The notes under the pieces were generated by a model, which did no database searches, was not told the DNA's origin, and saw only the letters and a list, made by a program, of their open reading frames with translations. A DNA stretch of 64,000 bases from Eretmocerus hayati (taxonomy: Eukaryota > Arthropoda > Insecta > Hymenoptera > Aphelinidae): contig CM056742.1 of assembly GCA_029851415.1 (NCBI GenBank), positions 147,751,121-147,815,120 of the forward strand. The letters are read 5' to 3'. Of the stretch, positions 26,501 to 37,731 are shown piece by piece; within the stretch, counting starts at the first letter, position 1; each line of letters starts with the position of its first letter. The translations under genes and the position numbers were made by a program.

Positions 26501-29500
26501 TTTTAATTGGTGTGCTGATTGGAGAAGAACTTTATCAAAGTGCCACTCCGGGGAGAGAAGATTAATTTATTTTCGAGCCAATTCTAGCTCTGCCATTCAA
26601 TTTGGACGTGAAACGATACTATGTATTAAATCTTTTCATTTCTCATTTAGATTTGGACTAGCTCTGATGCTTGTTGCTAGCGTAGCTGCTGGCTTCCTCT
26701 TCACTTTGCTCGTTTGGATAGATTCTCACACGTGGATTTACATAAGAAAACGGTAAGATTCCATTTAAATATCTAGAAATGAATAATCTCAAATATCAAA
26801 GACGGTACTGGAAGTTCCTTTTTTTCAATTCCAGGAATGATTATCATCAAGTGAACGAGCAGGATCCGTATTTGCCTCCATCAGCAGCCTCCCAGGCCAT
26901 AGCTGCCCGGACGCTGACACGAGGCCAAGGGTCGTACCCGCCTACAGCCCCTCCTCTTAATGCGAATGCTCATGGCAACCATACTATTAAGCAGCCTCTA
27001 TTGCTAACGCCGCCCCCGCCGTCTTATGCTACTGCGACAGCCCGCGCACGTCAGATGCACGAGAGCATGTCAAAGTTTGTGCATGATCAGTTTTTTACGT
27101 TTTCCTATAGTTCAGATTATTATTCGGTTCACTTTTTTACTTCTCTCGAGTTCTCACACAAGTCGAGTAGAAGAAACATCGGGATAGCGCCTAGAGAAAG
27201 TTCATCCAAGTTTCGAAACTTTTTGAATTGTGGACTGTGACAATCGAACATTCAGATGGGAGAAGATTCTCTAGGACCTATCCTCCAGTTGACGTGTGCT
27301 GACAACATGACAAGAGTGCTGTATAGACCGATGGACTTTTAAAATGCTAAGTTTATCTCCGAAAAAATAATGCCATTGGTCATGTATTCTGTGCTCGTCG
27401 GTTGTCACTGATCAAAAGTGATCCAACAAAGTCGATACCGTAGCATGGTTGAAGATCAACTTTTGCAATTTAAAGTAGAACTTTCATGAAAATATAGTCA
27501 GAAAATGTATAATTCGCAATGGACCATGCTTAGGAATTTGTCGTTCGGATGATTAGCTACTAATTTTCTTACAAATGCCATCGATTTGAGGATAATCTTG
27601 AGAATGATTCAATTCCTTGATGATCTCGCGCATGATGATGACGATGTATCAAAATCATCTTCCAATCTCGAAGGAACTTCCGAAATTTCAACAAATATGC
27701 AAAATCAATGTGATATCCAAGGATAACTTCATTCCTCAAGTTATTGGACATCCTTGGGTCCAGCTCGAGCCTCCTCAAATCGAGTTTGGAACTAACAATT
27801 AGTAAACCAATAGCTCTGTTGAAACACGGTCGACAATTGAGGTTACTTGTCTAAATCAGACAAGGTATTTGTGAGAGACAAAGGTATTTCAGAATCACCT
27901 CATAATTTTTCTGCAAACATTTTTACGTATCCTGCACTGATTTAAAATAATATCTTGATGTGTGGAAATATTTGCTAACATTGTAGATAAATTTAACCAA
28001 ATCAATCAGCATATTCAGTTGCATAATTCTTTTAGGCATTTAGTAACTCACTTTATAGAAGATTGGTCGAATAATCTAGTTCTAGATGCGTTCCAACGTA
28101 AAAAACTATAGTAATTTGATTGATGATTCGTCAAAATACGACTAGAATCTTGAAAATTTGATTCAAATTCAATCATTCATAAATGACACTACTTCCTAGA
28201 TCCGTTCTATCACCCGGATCATCAGTGAAATTCGTATACTTCATCATTAATTACTTCTATACACATAAAGTAACGATTGATTACGGTTACTTTCTACACA
28301 ATTCAATTTATGTTAATGAAGATTGATCACAACATTTTTAAAATCAAAATTATAAACAATCTTTTTGACGCTTTGAATTGTTCTTGGTGCGATGGAATGT
28401 TAGTACTTGTCATGTTTATGAAATCCAGTGTTTTCTAGTTAAACTTGAGTTCGCTAAAATCTTAGAATGCGTTGATTTTACTTGATAACAATAGTCAGCA
28501 CAGGAGGAATTTGGTCGAGAAATTTATCCCATACCCCTTGAGCACTGACTTTTTATTGTACACTGAATTTCTTTGAAGCTCAGTGAAAAAGGGGAGAAGA
28601 TCGTGTCGAAGTTTGAACCGAAATTCAAATTTGGCTGAGTTGAATATCAAATCTTACTAATTTGACTCTTAATTATCACTTCTGTTCACAACTTATCAAG
28701 CATTATTAATCACAGGATGTCGATTTACAATAATTGGACTGAGACTGAGAGAGGACCATAGATCAAATACTAGACTTGCTGGTATTTCAGATCGGCTAAT
28801 ATGGGCTATCTTTCTACCATGATCTCTTGAAGCATCTGTTGTTGGTTCATGAAATTGAGTGCTGATATTTACAAACGTATCATTTTTCCATTTCCATTTA
28901 TCATTGTTCGCTTCTTGATATTCCTATCACTCACTATCAGTATCAAAAAATGGAACTTACACTGGAGAGTTCTTAAATCAAATGTACACTATGTCTTAGA
29001 TTGGTATCCAGTGTAATGTTCTACATCTTAAATTGTTAGTAGCTACTCATACAATGTACTAATCAATTGTATTGAATATTTTTATGTTTCACGCCAATCT
29101 CTTTGTCAGTCATTTTTCAATAGAAAAGTTTAGTGTGCTCGCTATCCTGGCTAAACTTTTTCTCGATATAATTTTGCATATTTGTTGGAAGGTCTATAGG
29201 ACCAAATTTTTCATCAATGTTGTTGCGAATGACTTTCAAGTAATGGAAATGTTAAAAACTACTCGAAACGTGTCTTTTTATTCTTTGTTGAAATTTTCAA
29301 TAAGTATTTGCTGAAGAATATCAGTTGACAAAACGAATAATATGATACATTATAACGTTAGATGAATATGTGATTATGGCAACCTTACTCATACCAATAT
29401 CTACACTCCAATTTGAAAAGTGAGATGTCAGATTATAGTTACTTATGGTTGAAACAATCTCTAAAAAGTCAAGGGCCGATTCTGGACGGTGAATCGCCGT

Positions 29501-29774
29501 AGTCACAGGTTCATTTGCGTAAAATTGAGTATACAGATCAGTTTTGATGTTCAGGATATATATTCTTAGTTTATAGAATTTCATGTAAAATTGAACGTTT
29601 ATAATTCACAGGGGTGGGGCCCTCAATGGAACCGGTGATCACCACAAACCAAGTCAGCATAATCAGCACGGAGGCGGACGGTCTGACCATCGTGCCGGGC
29701 TCGGGGATCAGCCTGGCCAGTACGCGACTTTGAGCAAGCAGTGCAAGACCCTTGAATCGAATGATTTCTACTGA
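14308..29774 (+). CDS. tty: Tweety protein (TTYH family), seven coding exons, 561 aa to first stop
   Basis: Tweety-family membrane protein. The family is described as large-conductance or volume-regulated anion channels, and structural work suggests lipid-handling roles. Coding exons are 14383-14520, 20087-20359, 22274-22611, 24078-24509, 26651-26752, 26835-27074 and 29612-29774; all phases agree. The protein has an extracellular N-terminus with sequons N27 and N34, TM1 about 49-71 and TM2 about 87-109. Loop 1 carries sequons N167, N184 and N190. TM3 is about 219-241 and TM4 about 253-275, followed by the GDLC signature (277-280). Loop 2 has cysteines 306, 375 and 390, TM5 is about 395-418, and a Pro/Gln-rich cytoplasmic tail follows. 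The tail has a PPSY motif (489-492) that fits the WW-domain ligand pattern PPxY; mammalian TTYH2 uses such a motif to bind NEDD4-2. The ATG sits in a good context (aaaATGG). The entry start includes 75 nt of 5'UTR in the first coding exon. Confidence 0.93.
14318..14326 (+). promoter_or_regulatory. Two-codon upstream ORF in tty leader
   Basis: ATG TCT TGA sits 57 nt before the tty start codon in the same exon. Minimal uORFs of this kind can reduce downstream initiation; here this is inference only. Confidence 0.35.
17641..18605. mobile_element. 965-bp TIR element with repeated CCACGGTAAGGACA motif
   Basis: Near-perfect inverted ends of about 25 bp starting ATATGGGTGATTATGAGATA (left) with the complement at 18581-18605. 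Inside, GCCACGGTAAGGACA occurs twice in tandem (17852-17881) and CCACGGTAAGGACA again at about 18020 and 18407, all in the same orientation. The second and last copies share an ATTTTG extension. No transposase ORF. Confidence 0.75.
17690..17760 (-). repeat. Degenerate tRNA-like segment
   Basis: The minus strand has a B-box-like GGTTCAAATCCCGACC. The A-box side is poor. It sits within the 17.6-18.6 kb element. Confidence 0.3.
19320..19785 (-). repeat. tRNA-headed repeat (SINE-like), minus strand
   Basis: The head at 19693-19785 has an A box (TGGCTCAGTCGG) and a B box (GGTTCGAATTCC) on the minus strand. A 370-nt body of balanced GC with open stretches in two frames follows in the direction of transcription. 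No intact anticodon arm, so a tRNA-derived element rather than a tRNA gene. The body looks protein-like in places but no family is recognised. Confidence 0.5.
20087..20359 (+). CDS. tty: tty exon 2 (TM1 and TM2)
   Basis: The acceptor is tgtcattttcag and the donor is AATCAG|gtaaaa; both ends are phase 0 and the exon is 91 codons. It encodes residues 47-137. A leucine-rich TM1 ends in a YLVTRCCDRKPRHKR cytosolic basic linker. TM2 contains an LICCC cysteine run and is followed by GLYGNDDVHNG, as in other Tweety proteins. Confidence 0.93.
20360..22273 (+). other. tty: tty intron 2
   Basis: AT-rich intron without recognisable inserts. Confidence 0.8.
22274..22611 (+). CDS. tty: tty exon 3 (extracellular loop 1, TM3)
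   Basis: The acceptor is gaaatttttag; the donor gtgagc starts at 22612, leaving phase 2. It encodes residues 138-249 plus two bases of codon 250: a mostly helical extracellular segment with three N-glycosylation sequons (NKT, NAS, NRS) and then TM3 (WPITMAILSALLILCVVLLV and onward). A (TA)n microsatellite lies just after the donor. Confidence 0.92.
22622..22646. repeat. (TA)n microsatellite
   Basis: About eleven TA units directly after the exon 3 donor. Confidence 0.9.
23775..24000. repeat. Two-copy tandem duplication, unit ~112 bp
   Basis: The segment beginning gaatagagacttgcatattt is repeated head to tail at 23775 and 23887. The second copy carries a six-base insert (acatgc) and two point changes that I could see. 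It lies in tty intron 3, just before exon 4. Confidence 0.9.
24078..24509 (+). CDS. tty: tty exon 4 (TM4, extracellular loop 2)
   Basis: The acceptor is tttatttgtgcag. The first base completes Thr250, and the reading continues FSVFGLFAVITSWLMGSVYL (TM4). The GDLC signature and the Cys-rich second extracellular loop follow. The donor gtgagt starts at 24510, phase 2, splitting Leu394. Confidence 0.92.
24545..25652. mobile_element. 1.1-kb TIR element with GTTCAAAGTTACCCCG motifs
   Basis: Left end TACCGTCAACCGGGGTTACT, right end the near-complement finishing CGATTGACGGTA; the outermost TA may be the target duplication. The TTCAAAGTNACCCC motif, in one orientation or the other, appears at the ends and near 24728, 24758, 25180, 25226 and 25606. 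No transposase ORF. It is inserted in tty intron 4. Confidence 0.8.
26651..26752 (+). CDS. tty: tty exon 5 (TM5)
   Basis: The acceptor is tttctcatttag and the donor is CG|gtaaga. At 102 nt it carries phase 2 in and phase 2 out. It encodes the last transmembrane helix and the juxtamembrane segment WIDSHTWIYIRKR. Confidence 0.92.
26835..27074 (+). CDS. tty: tty exon 6 (proline-rich tail, PPxY motif)
   Basis: The acceptor is tttttttcaattccag. It encodes NDYHQVNEQDPYLPPSAAS and then a proline-rich stretch with PPPPSY. The donor is inferred at 27075 (AA|gtttgt): it is a weak site, but it is the one that gives phase 2 to match exon 7. If it is not used, the frame continues to a stop at 27240, giving an alternative tail of lower-quality sequence. 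Intron 5, between exons 5 and 6, is only 82 nt. Confidence 0.83.
27075..29611 (+). other. tty: tty intron 6
   Basis: AT-rich intron; no insert recognised. The 80-codon + frame at 29072-29314 and the minus frames are not protein-like. Confidence 0.7.
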
Positions 29775-29796
29775 GGACACGCCCCCTCGGGACCGA
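29612..29796 (+). CDS. tty: tty exon 7, contains TGA stop at 29772-29774
   Basis: The acceptor is ataattcacag. The first base completes Lys508, and the exon encodes a His/Gly-rich segment ending GQYATLSKQCKTLESNDFY followed by TGA. A usable donor (ccga|gttagt) lies 22 nt after the stop at 29797. If TGA is decoded as sense, the 22 nt give GHAPSGP plus one base, exactly the phase needed to enter exon 8. Exon 8 would otherwise be 3'UTR for the short form. Confidence 0.85.
29772..29774 (+). other. tty: Candidate readthrough stop codon (TGA) of tty
   Basis: The stop is TGA followed by G. Its flanking frame stays open across 22 nt and, after splicing at 29796/30054, for another 222 codons. Stop-codon readthrough yielding long extensions is well documented in insects. 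Nothing here proves it over alternative splicing. Confidence 0.45.
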
Positions 29797-30053
29797 GTTA
29801 GTATTAGACTTTTATTTCTGTTTTTGAGCTCGATTATACATTGATGAAACTTATATTTTGCAAGTATCACATCAACATCATGCCGTATCTGTTTATACAA
29901 CTGTCGCGAAACTTCGATGGCATTAAATCGCATCAACTCTCGTTGCGAGAAACGTTGCTTATTTACCCAGCTCAAATTTTGCAATCTGAAGATCTAGCTG
30001 AAGATCTCATAATAAAACCCCCTAATATGCTCTTCACTTTATTTATTTTGCAG

Positions 30054-30724
30054 GACGAGAACCACCATGGACGCCAAGCGTAGCTTCCTTCACCGGAGGC
30101 ACTCTCAGCCACAACTCGCACGGTTGCATCCAGCAACCTCAGCAACACCTCGCCACTTTCCAAGATTCGCGCAAAACGCAAACACTTGACCCTAAGAACC
30201 TTGCTAATCTAAAGCGCGGTCCAAATCCAGCTTGGAACCAGGCCGGTCGCCCGCTTCCTGTCCCCAATCCGACTCCTAACAACTGGGACATTGAGTCGCG
30301 CTCTCAGACCAATATGAACCAGTTTCGCTCGCTCGTTCGTAACAAGCAAACTGGATTGAGTACGCGACAGGTACAGGATCACCAGCAGCAGGCGAGCATG
30401 CAAGATCAAGCGCGCAATTGCGCCACTCTCGATCGCAACTTCTCCAGGGTGCACGGCAACGGCTGTGACGTGAATCACGCCCCAATGATATCCAATAATT
30501 CCAGCAATGCCGTTCCAAATATGTATGGCACCTATAGGAGACACGATAAGCACCAGCATCATCAGCATCAACATCAGCATCAACAGCATCAACAACATCA
30601 GCAGCAACAACAGCAGCAACATCAGCAGCAGCAGCAGCAACAACAACAACAGCAACAACAGGTATCCACATTAAGCCAGGTGCAGGGAAGCGATCCAAAT
30701 CTGTATGCCGTTACAGAGTTGTAA
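30054..30724 (+). CDS. tty: tty exon 8: long in-phase C-terminal extension (readthrough or alternative splice)
   Basis: The acceptor is tttattttgcag. After two bases the frame is open for 222 codons to TAA at 30722-30724. The start reads REPPWTPSVASFTGGTLSHN, a composition like coding sequence rather than UTR. It is followed by a low-complexity region and a His/Gln repeat (about 30551-30660), and it ends SDPNLYAVTEL. The last four residues VTEL fit the class I PDZ-ligand pattern. Entry in frame needs a phase-1 upstream exon, supplied by reading through the TGA of exon 7, or by an internal exon-7 donor such as accg|gtgatc at 29635. The minus-strand Leu-rich frame over the CAG tract is a shadow. 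Confidence 0.75.
30551..30660 (+). repeat. CAG/CAT/CAA trinucleotide tract (His/Gln repeat)
   Basis: Mixed CAG, CAA and CAT codons encode an interrupted His-Gln and then nearly pure Gln run in the putative tty extension. The use of both CAA and CAG argues for a protein-level rather than slippage-only repeat. Confidence 0.85.
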
Positions 30725-33700
30725 GAGGGAACGAGGGGATGAAGTTTTTGTTGCGCGATTTCTAAGGCCTGGCCCGTCAGTTACACTGTGAGTGATTTCA
30801 TTAAGCACGCGCGGAATTCGATTTTTTTATAGACTGCATTTGAATCTCTCTGGACAGTTTTGATGAAAGTTTTTGCGAGTTAGATCTTGTCATTGATAAC
30901 CGTGAACGTTACCAAAACGTATTGCTCTCTCAGCCTTGGAATGGCGGGATTTTTTTTGGAAAATCCTCGGGTTATATGGTAGCTTGAGGAATTATTATTG
31001 ATTGACAGTGTGTAACCTCCCATAGTGAGCGAGTCTCGATTTTTGCCAATACCAAACCTGAGAAATCAAAATTGGGTTCTCGTTTGAAAGTGACGAGTAC
31101 TTCTCTATTTGCCGATGAGCTATTAACAAAGCCTGATTCATGCTAGAATCAGTTTCTAGAAATCGCGCGACAACCAGTAAACCTTAACTCTACTTCATAT
31201 GGAAGTCTAAAAAAGCGTAATTGTGTTTTATGTGCGCTCGGTTTCCTGAGCATTTCATCCTTCAGTCAATGGTGGTGGTGAAGGAAATGGAGCTTGGAAT
31301 TTATTTGATTCATTACAATGAATTTAAGAAATAAGCAAGAAACCAAAGAAAGACGAAGAGGGGGCGTATAAAGACTCGGAAATCTAAGATTCAAAAAATC
31401 TTCAAAGCCTAAAAGATTTTCATCGAATAGGGAGAAGAGAAGAAAATTCAATTGCACATCTAACTAAGCGTATTGCACGCCTATCGATTCTATTTGTATA
31501 TCATGTACAGTGGCCATGATAGAGTTTATTCATCTATTTTGTCCTTTCATTTCTAACTGTTTACTATAATTTAGAACAAAGATTTACACTCTTGTATTTC
31601 AACATTTTATTATCGTTCGTGGAACGATACTCGACTTTTTATAAGGTATGGATTCATTTCTATGAATAGTTTATCACGACTCAATTTTATAATATGTTTT
31701 AGAATGTATATCATCGTGATTTTATATTAGAACGTACAGATGAATCAAAAGTCAATATCATCATCTGACAGAAGTGAAAAAGTCAAAAAATGTCTTTTGA
31801 AATATCCAAAAACGACGTAAGCAATTGATATTGACAAAGATTTATCGATTTTTCACGATACATTTGACTTATCAAATGTAACTCTTTTATCCGAGAGTCC
31901 AGAGAACTTTTGTCCTCATCTCTCATTTGATGAGCTATCATAAATTCAGATAGTGAGAGTTAGGGGAAACGGAGAATTTACACTAATATTCCAGTACACC
32001 CGAAAACAAGGAGGAATCAAGTTTTGGACAACATTTGTCGGTATAACTTATGTAAAGAAAATATGAGTGAAGACTTTTTATACATATACAATGTTTTACA
32101 CTTTGATAGATTGAAACAATAAATTCAAAAATGGTATCTCATATGGACGCGCATGATGCACGCCTTCACAACGTTTTTCGTTGAGAGTTCGATGCATTTG
32201 TAAGAATCATTTACTATGAAAACGAATTTGAATAATATAATTATAACAAATAGTATAATTATAACGGAGCCAATAGAGTTACCGCACGATGAAAAACCCT
32301 ACGCGTGTGCTAAGGTGATACCTAATATCGAATTCTTACAAGACTTTCAATGATGAAATAGAATGCATGTATTAAGACTCACATGGCAATCGATCTTTTC
32401 TAAAGTACTGCCGTTCCTTGCGTGAACACTACTCTTGAGTACAAAGAAGGCTAACTAATCTTCATTTTTATTTAATCTTCATTCTTATTATAGTTTTTTT
32501 GTCAGTCTTATTGAATTTTTTAGCAATTCATGTTGAGGTAGTTATATCTATTAATTGAGAATCTATTGGTTTGAGAGTAAAGACGAGAACCATCAGTGAA
32601 GATCCATTTCGTGGGATCCCCGTTACTTTGAGAAGTATAGTGGAATTTTGTTGGTAATATATCGATTTAAATCGGATTTTGCCCACTATTCCATCTACAT
32701 TCTTCTTGATTTTTATTTTAAGATGAAATTTGTACATGTCTCGTGAGTATATTATTATGAAGTATAAAAGATGGATAATGTATCATATGCGAGTATAATT
32801 TGAATAAAATTAATTTTTCTTCGGAAAGGCACCCATTTTCTTTATACAATTTATGATATAGTAATTCCATATATCTGAGCAGGTTCGATAAAAAACGCAG
32901 TATACTGCAATTGCCAAATAAAATTATTATCTTATTAAGACGGGAATAACAATTAGACATTTGACACACGTCTATTATTTTCTAGAGTAAAGGAAATATC
33001 ATATGCTCTTTTGTTTCACTGGAAGATTGGGAGGTCAAACTTTGTTGTTATAACAAATCCTGGAATTTAAAACGAGAAAAATCAATATTATAATACGCAT
33101 AGTTTGGAATCTTTATTCAGATATTGCAGAACGCGGTTCTCCGTCTCTTTGCACGGTCGAATATTCTCATCCGGAATGTCTACACTTTAGAAACTATCCA
33201 ATGAACTAATGCGAGCAGCAGAAATGTAATGAATGTGATATATGGCATGGATTTTTCAATCGCTATAGTCATCAACAATTACAAAAAGAAGTGACAATGT
33301 ATGATTTATTTATAGACGTAGAAATGGAAAGTCAGACCGCGCCTGACTCTTTCTGTATTAGCTTCACGCATCGATCGTACAAATGGTACCGAATTTTTTA
33401 CTTCACACATTTCAAGCTTACGAGCAATCGAGATGGTTTGTATGAGGATTTGTGAGGAAAAGATGAGTAGATGATCTCTATAATTTTTCAGAATCACATG
33501 CAAATGGTCGAGATAAATGTAAATTTGTTGATTCTATCTGGGAGTCGATCAGACATTTTTTATCGATGCAATTCCAGGCACAAAAAACAACTTTCTTTGG
33601 TGAGGGTTCCCATGTTATGATTATATCATACGTCGTTTGAATGAGACATAAGTACGTTTTTGCAATGTTGAATCGATCGGATCAGTGCAATAACAGAAAA

Positions 33701-35983
33701 AATCTGAGCATGGTAAGATATTTAGGAGATACTACCCAGTACCCAACAACACAGGGCATTTCAGGTATATCTCAAGTGAAGTTTATAGCATCTCATCTCT
33801 GGTGGAATCCAATGAGCAAAACATGAGATAGTTGGTGTCAGCGTAACTTTAAACTTGAAAGGAGGTTTGCTCGGCAATCGATCTGAGAACCGAATGGAGT
33901 GGCTTGAACTCTTTTATCAGAATAAAGATGAAGAGCATCGCTTTTCAAGAGAAAGTACTTACCGTGTCTCGAATTGAGGAAACTTTCTTTTTGAAAGAGC
34001 ATTTCAAAACCAGCCAAGGAATGGTTCACGGGTCCAAAGCGACTCTGGTAAGCTCAAATTGAGGACGAGGATCAAAATTCCTTCGAGAACAGGCGTTACT
34101 CAGCCTCTTCGAACGTCGCATTGGACATAACTTTTCTTTCGTTTATGAGAAAAATATCTGATTCATTTACTCAGATGTTGTTCGAAAATTTCATCTTTGC
34201 ATAAAATTTGATAGGATTCCAGGAATTGATCGATTCCATCCTTTCATCTTGACGGTACAAACATGCACTTCCTTGTTTTTTCTCTTTTCGAATGAGGTAA
34301 AGAATTTATCAAACTAAACCATCTTAATAACGATGCATGAATGATGTAAATAGTTGTAATATTCATTGAAAAATGGATTAGATGGATGTTTGAATACGTC
34401 TAATTTATTTTTGGCCTTGGCTAAGAAAAACCCTTTGGCCGATTCAGAGCAGTTAAAGTCACTGTGCGATCGATAATTAGAAATTTCTATGACTTCTAGA
34501 ATTGATTGAAGTAGTGGGCAAAAAGTCTACTTAAGTTTCCCTGTAGTTGAAGAATAGCAATGGTATAATAGATGATATCTAAAACAGATACGTTGTGCGT
34601 GACTTCGAGGAGAAAGCATTTTTTTAATTCAACACATTTTCGAATCTGCTATCTATTAAGAGCTGAGGGAAAAACATGCCAAGAAAAATCACAATCACCC
34701 GTATTTATAAAATACAAAAAGTTGAAGTAGTATACTTGAGAATTATCTACTAGACCAATTGACTGAGACTGGAAATGATGGAGAGTTACGATAATTAGTC
34801 CACGGAAAACAGTGAGGGTTTTCGCCAAAAATTGCATATGACAGACGCGATATAGTTGAATCAACGAGTGACCATAGATTAAGGTATTCAAGTGGATAGT
34901 TGACGTTTTGAAACTAACTGAACTGATTACGATTACCTATAAATAGTCTCCGTTTTAAGATTTTTCAAAATATAAAAAAGACTGTTGCTCAGATGGGATC
35001 AACGCGTATAGCTCAGACAACTACTGAGCAACCATCACGAATTTATCGGTAAATATTAGAGATAACCGAACATATTCTAGAATTCGATTTCTCCTATGTA
35101 CAACGTACTGGAATCAACTAAAGCTGAGATTGGATAGACGTACGCAATCGAGGAGTCATGATCATTGTTACAAAAGCAGGATAAAAAAAATCTTTCAATA
35201 AATTTGAGCATGAGCTTATGTTAATCATGCAATAGAACCTTATGTATTTGAGCATAAAAAATGATTTCGCAATCCAGGAATCGTTAATAAGACATGTATT
35301 GTATGACCTGTATTTTATGCGTGATGATGTACACTTGCCGTAAGAAAGTTTCGATAAAGATTCTAAATCTAAGAATGATACGTCTCTTATTATTTCAATT
35401 GCTGAACTTATGGTGGTTTTAACAGCTCCAGTTGAAACGTTTGCATTAGGGAAAGGAGGCGATTTTGATCCTTCAAATCAGGACACTGATCGCCCGCGTT
35501 TTTCTCGGGAACCCAACAGTTTCAGGGTCCAAAATGGGCATCGAGCAAAAATTAATGAAGTGTGAGGGAGTTGATGTATAATAGCTGAAATTGTAAATAA
35601 CTCTTCACTTTTTCAAAAATATTTGCTATGTGTACAACTCTTCTCAAACCCATTCTTCTAATAACTTTTTCAAGATTCTTTTACCTTTCAAAATTCAAGT
35701 CATCGGTCTCGCAGTGTCTTGTTTGATCGTTGATAAACGCATATGTGAATATTAGTAACCGCTATAGTTTTATTACGAATGGGTCATTCTCTTTTCATGA
35801 GTATGGGTCATTCTCATAATGGGTCATTCTCTTTTCATGAGTATTTAATGAAACAGCCGAGAAATTGTGTTGGGCTCAAATTTTTTTTTTTTTTTTTTTT
35901 GAAAGTTTATTCGGCAATAATCGTATGGAAGTTGGGTGAAATAGGTAATAACTGCCATCTGCATTAGGTCAACAATGAATTAT
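30725..35983. other. tty 3' region and intergenic sequence
   Basis: No gene recognised in this 5.3-kb AT-rich span. Its 5' part is probably tty 3'UTR. A poly-T run lies at 35881-35900. Short direct repeats of gggtcattctc occur at 35780-35832. Confidence 0.5.
32118..32123 (+). terminator. Candidate tty poly(A) signal AATAAA
   Basis: First canonical AATAAA found downstream of the tty stop at 30724, about 1.4 kb into the presumed 3'UTR. Others occur near 32803, 32917 and 33922, so the true 3' end is open. Confidence 0.3.
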
Positions 35984-36069
35984 AAATACGCTGCTAAAAG
36001 TGATTAGCAGAATGCTTTCTCACGGCGTTATATGATGATAATTTTACCGAAAAAGAAAGTATCCTATAT

Positions 36070-37275
36070 TTTGAGTTTTTCTTTCGAGGAAGCATTCCAG
36101 AGAGATTCGGGTCATCTGAAAGGAGGTTTTTCCAACAATATCTATTGTTTGATTAAGAGAAAATTTTGATATAGTCGGTTTAAAGATGATTAAACTGGAG
36201 TCCTTTGTGGAAATTCCCTTCCCCCGAAAAAATTTTCATATGAACAATGTTTTACGGATTTTATGAAAATTTCGTATCAGCCAATCGATTCAGAATGGTG
36301 CATAAGTAAGTCTTTAGGTCATTAGAATTCAGATCAATTAGTCGTAAAGGATGATACGAGAGAAAAATAAATATTAATTCTAATTTTCTACTACTTTTTG
36401 AGTTATTCTTTTGAGGAAGCTTCTTATAGAGATTCAGGCCATCTAGACTGAGGTTTTTTTAACAATATCCATCGTTTGGTTGAGACGGAATTACGATGCA
36501 GTGGGTTTGAGAAGGGTTAAAATGAAATTTTTTGTGAAAATTTTGATTTTTTCGGAAATTTGAGATTTGTGAAGACTCAAATGAATTTCGGTATTAACCA
36601 ATCGATAGATAATGCAGAAAAAACCATAGTTTAGGTCATTGAAATCGAGATAAATAAGTCATAAAAGAAGGTACGAGGGAAAAATGAATATTAAGAAAAA
36701 TTTCCCATTATTTTTTCAGTTATTCTTTAGAGGAAGCTTTTTAGAGAGATTTGGGCCTTCTAGTCTGAGGTTTTTTAAACAATATCCATCGTTTGGTTGA
36801 GACGGAATTTCGATTTAGTGGGTTTAAAAAGGGTCAAAATGAAATTTTTGGTGGAAATTTTGATTTTTTCGAAATTTTGAAATCTGTGAAGATTTTATAA
36901 AATTTCGGTATTAACCAATCGATAGATAATGCAGAAAAAACCATAGTTTAGGTCATTGGAATTGAGATAAATGAGTCATGAAGGAAGGTACGAGGAAAAA
37001 ATGAATATTAAGAAAAATTTCCCATTATTTTTTCAGTTATTCTTTAGAGGAAGCTTTTTAGAGAGATTTGGGCCTTCTAGTCTGAGGTTTTTTTAACAAC
37101 ATCCATCGTTTGGTTGAGACGGGATTACGATGCAGTGGGTTTGAAAAGGGTTAAAATGAAATTTTTGGTGAAAATTTTGATTTTTTCGAAAATTTGAGAT
37201 CTGTGAAGATTTTATAAAATTTCGGTATTAACCAATCGATAGATCTTGCAGAAGAAACCATAGTTTAGGTGACTC
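36070..37275. repeat. Four tandem units of ~320 bp
   Basis: The anchor GAGGAAGC recurs at 36086, 36413, 36730 and 37047, with periods 327, 317 and 317. Units 3 and 4 are nearly identical; unit 1 is the most diverged. Each carries a ttaaccaatcgat block and a tttggttgaga block. Confidence 0.88.
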
Positions 37276-37491
37276 AATTCGTGGTGAGACCGTGTGAGAA
37301 AAAGATATTTATGTATTAAAAGTCGAAATTCGAGCACTTTTTGTTCAAAAAGCCCATGGATCAAATTTGACTGGGAGCCGAAAGCTGCCAAATCACTGGG
37401 CTCTCAGAAATTGGATTCTTCACAACTTGTAGAAAGCCAAAAATTGATATGGTGAACAGAAAAAGAGAAAGCGTGTCCGATAGAAAACAAC

Positions 37492-37516
37492 ATACACACA
37501 CACACACACACATACA
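37492..37516. repeat. (CA)n microsatellite in element A
   Basis: A run of about nine CA units, with a counterpart at 39856-39876 in element B. Confidence 0.85.
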
Positions 37517-37731
37517 CGGAAAAAGGGGTGCAAAGATGAGTCTCTGACGGGTTTGGAAGGGCATTAGGAGGAAAAGTGTTACCTACATTTGATAGATTTT
37601 GGCGAGAGGAAGAGAATGGTCTTTGGCTTTTTTAGATAAAAGGAATTTTGTTGAATAATATGTTGGTTTTAATGAAAAATTTGATCAAATTTTCGTTGGG
37701 GTGAAAACAAAGCTTTCTCTTTAGAGAAAGC

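Larger units (their letters stand above)
35984..37731. mobile_element. Element A: starts AAATACGCTGCTA, ends in GCTTTCTC hairpin
   Basis: Shares its left 39 bp (AAATACGCTGCTA, then GATTAGCAGAATGCTTTCTC) with 38944. It also shares its right part (a CA microsatellite, then a TTACCTACATT block, then a 20-nt palindrome GCTTTCTCTTTAGAGAAAGC at 37712-37731) with the element at 38944-40089. It contains the fourfold array 36070-37275. The start and terminal-hairpin layout recalls a Helitron-type end, but no CTRR terminus or protein is visible. Confidence 0.6.

Noticed and set aside
27075..27240. Exon 6 extension as the normal tty C-terminus
   Set aside because: Residue quality falls after the AA|gtttgt site, and exon 7 restores a conserved-looking tail in phase. 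Kept only as an intron-retention alternative.
30209..30698. Leu-rich and Ala/Val/Asp-rich minus-strand ORFs opposite the CAG tract
   Set aside because: Shadows of the His/Gln repeat on the + strand; composition is entirely due to the triplet repeat.
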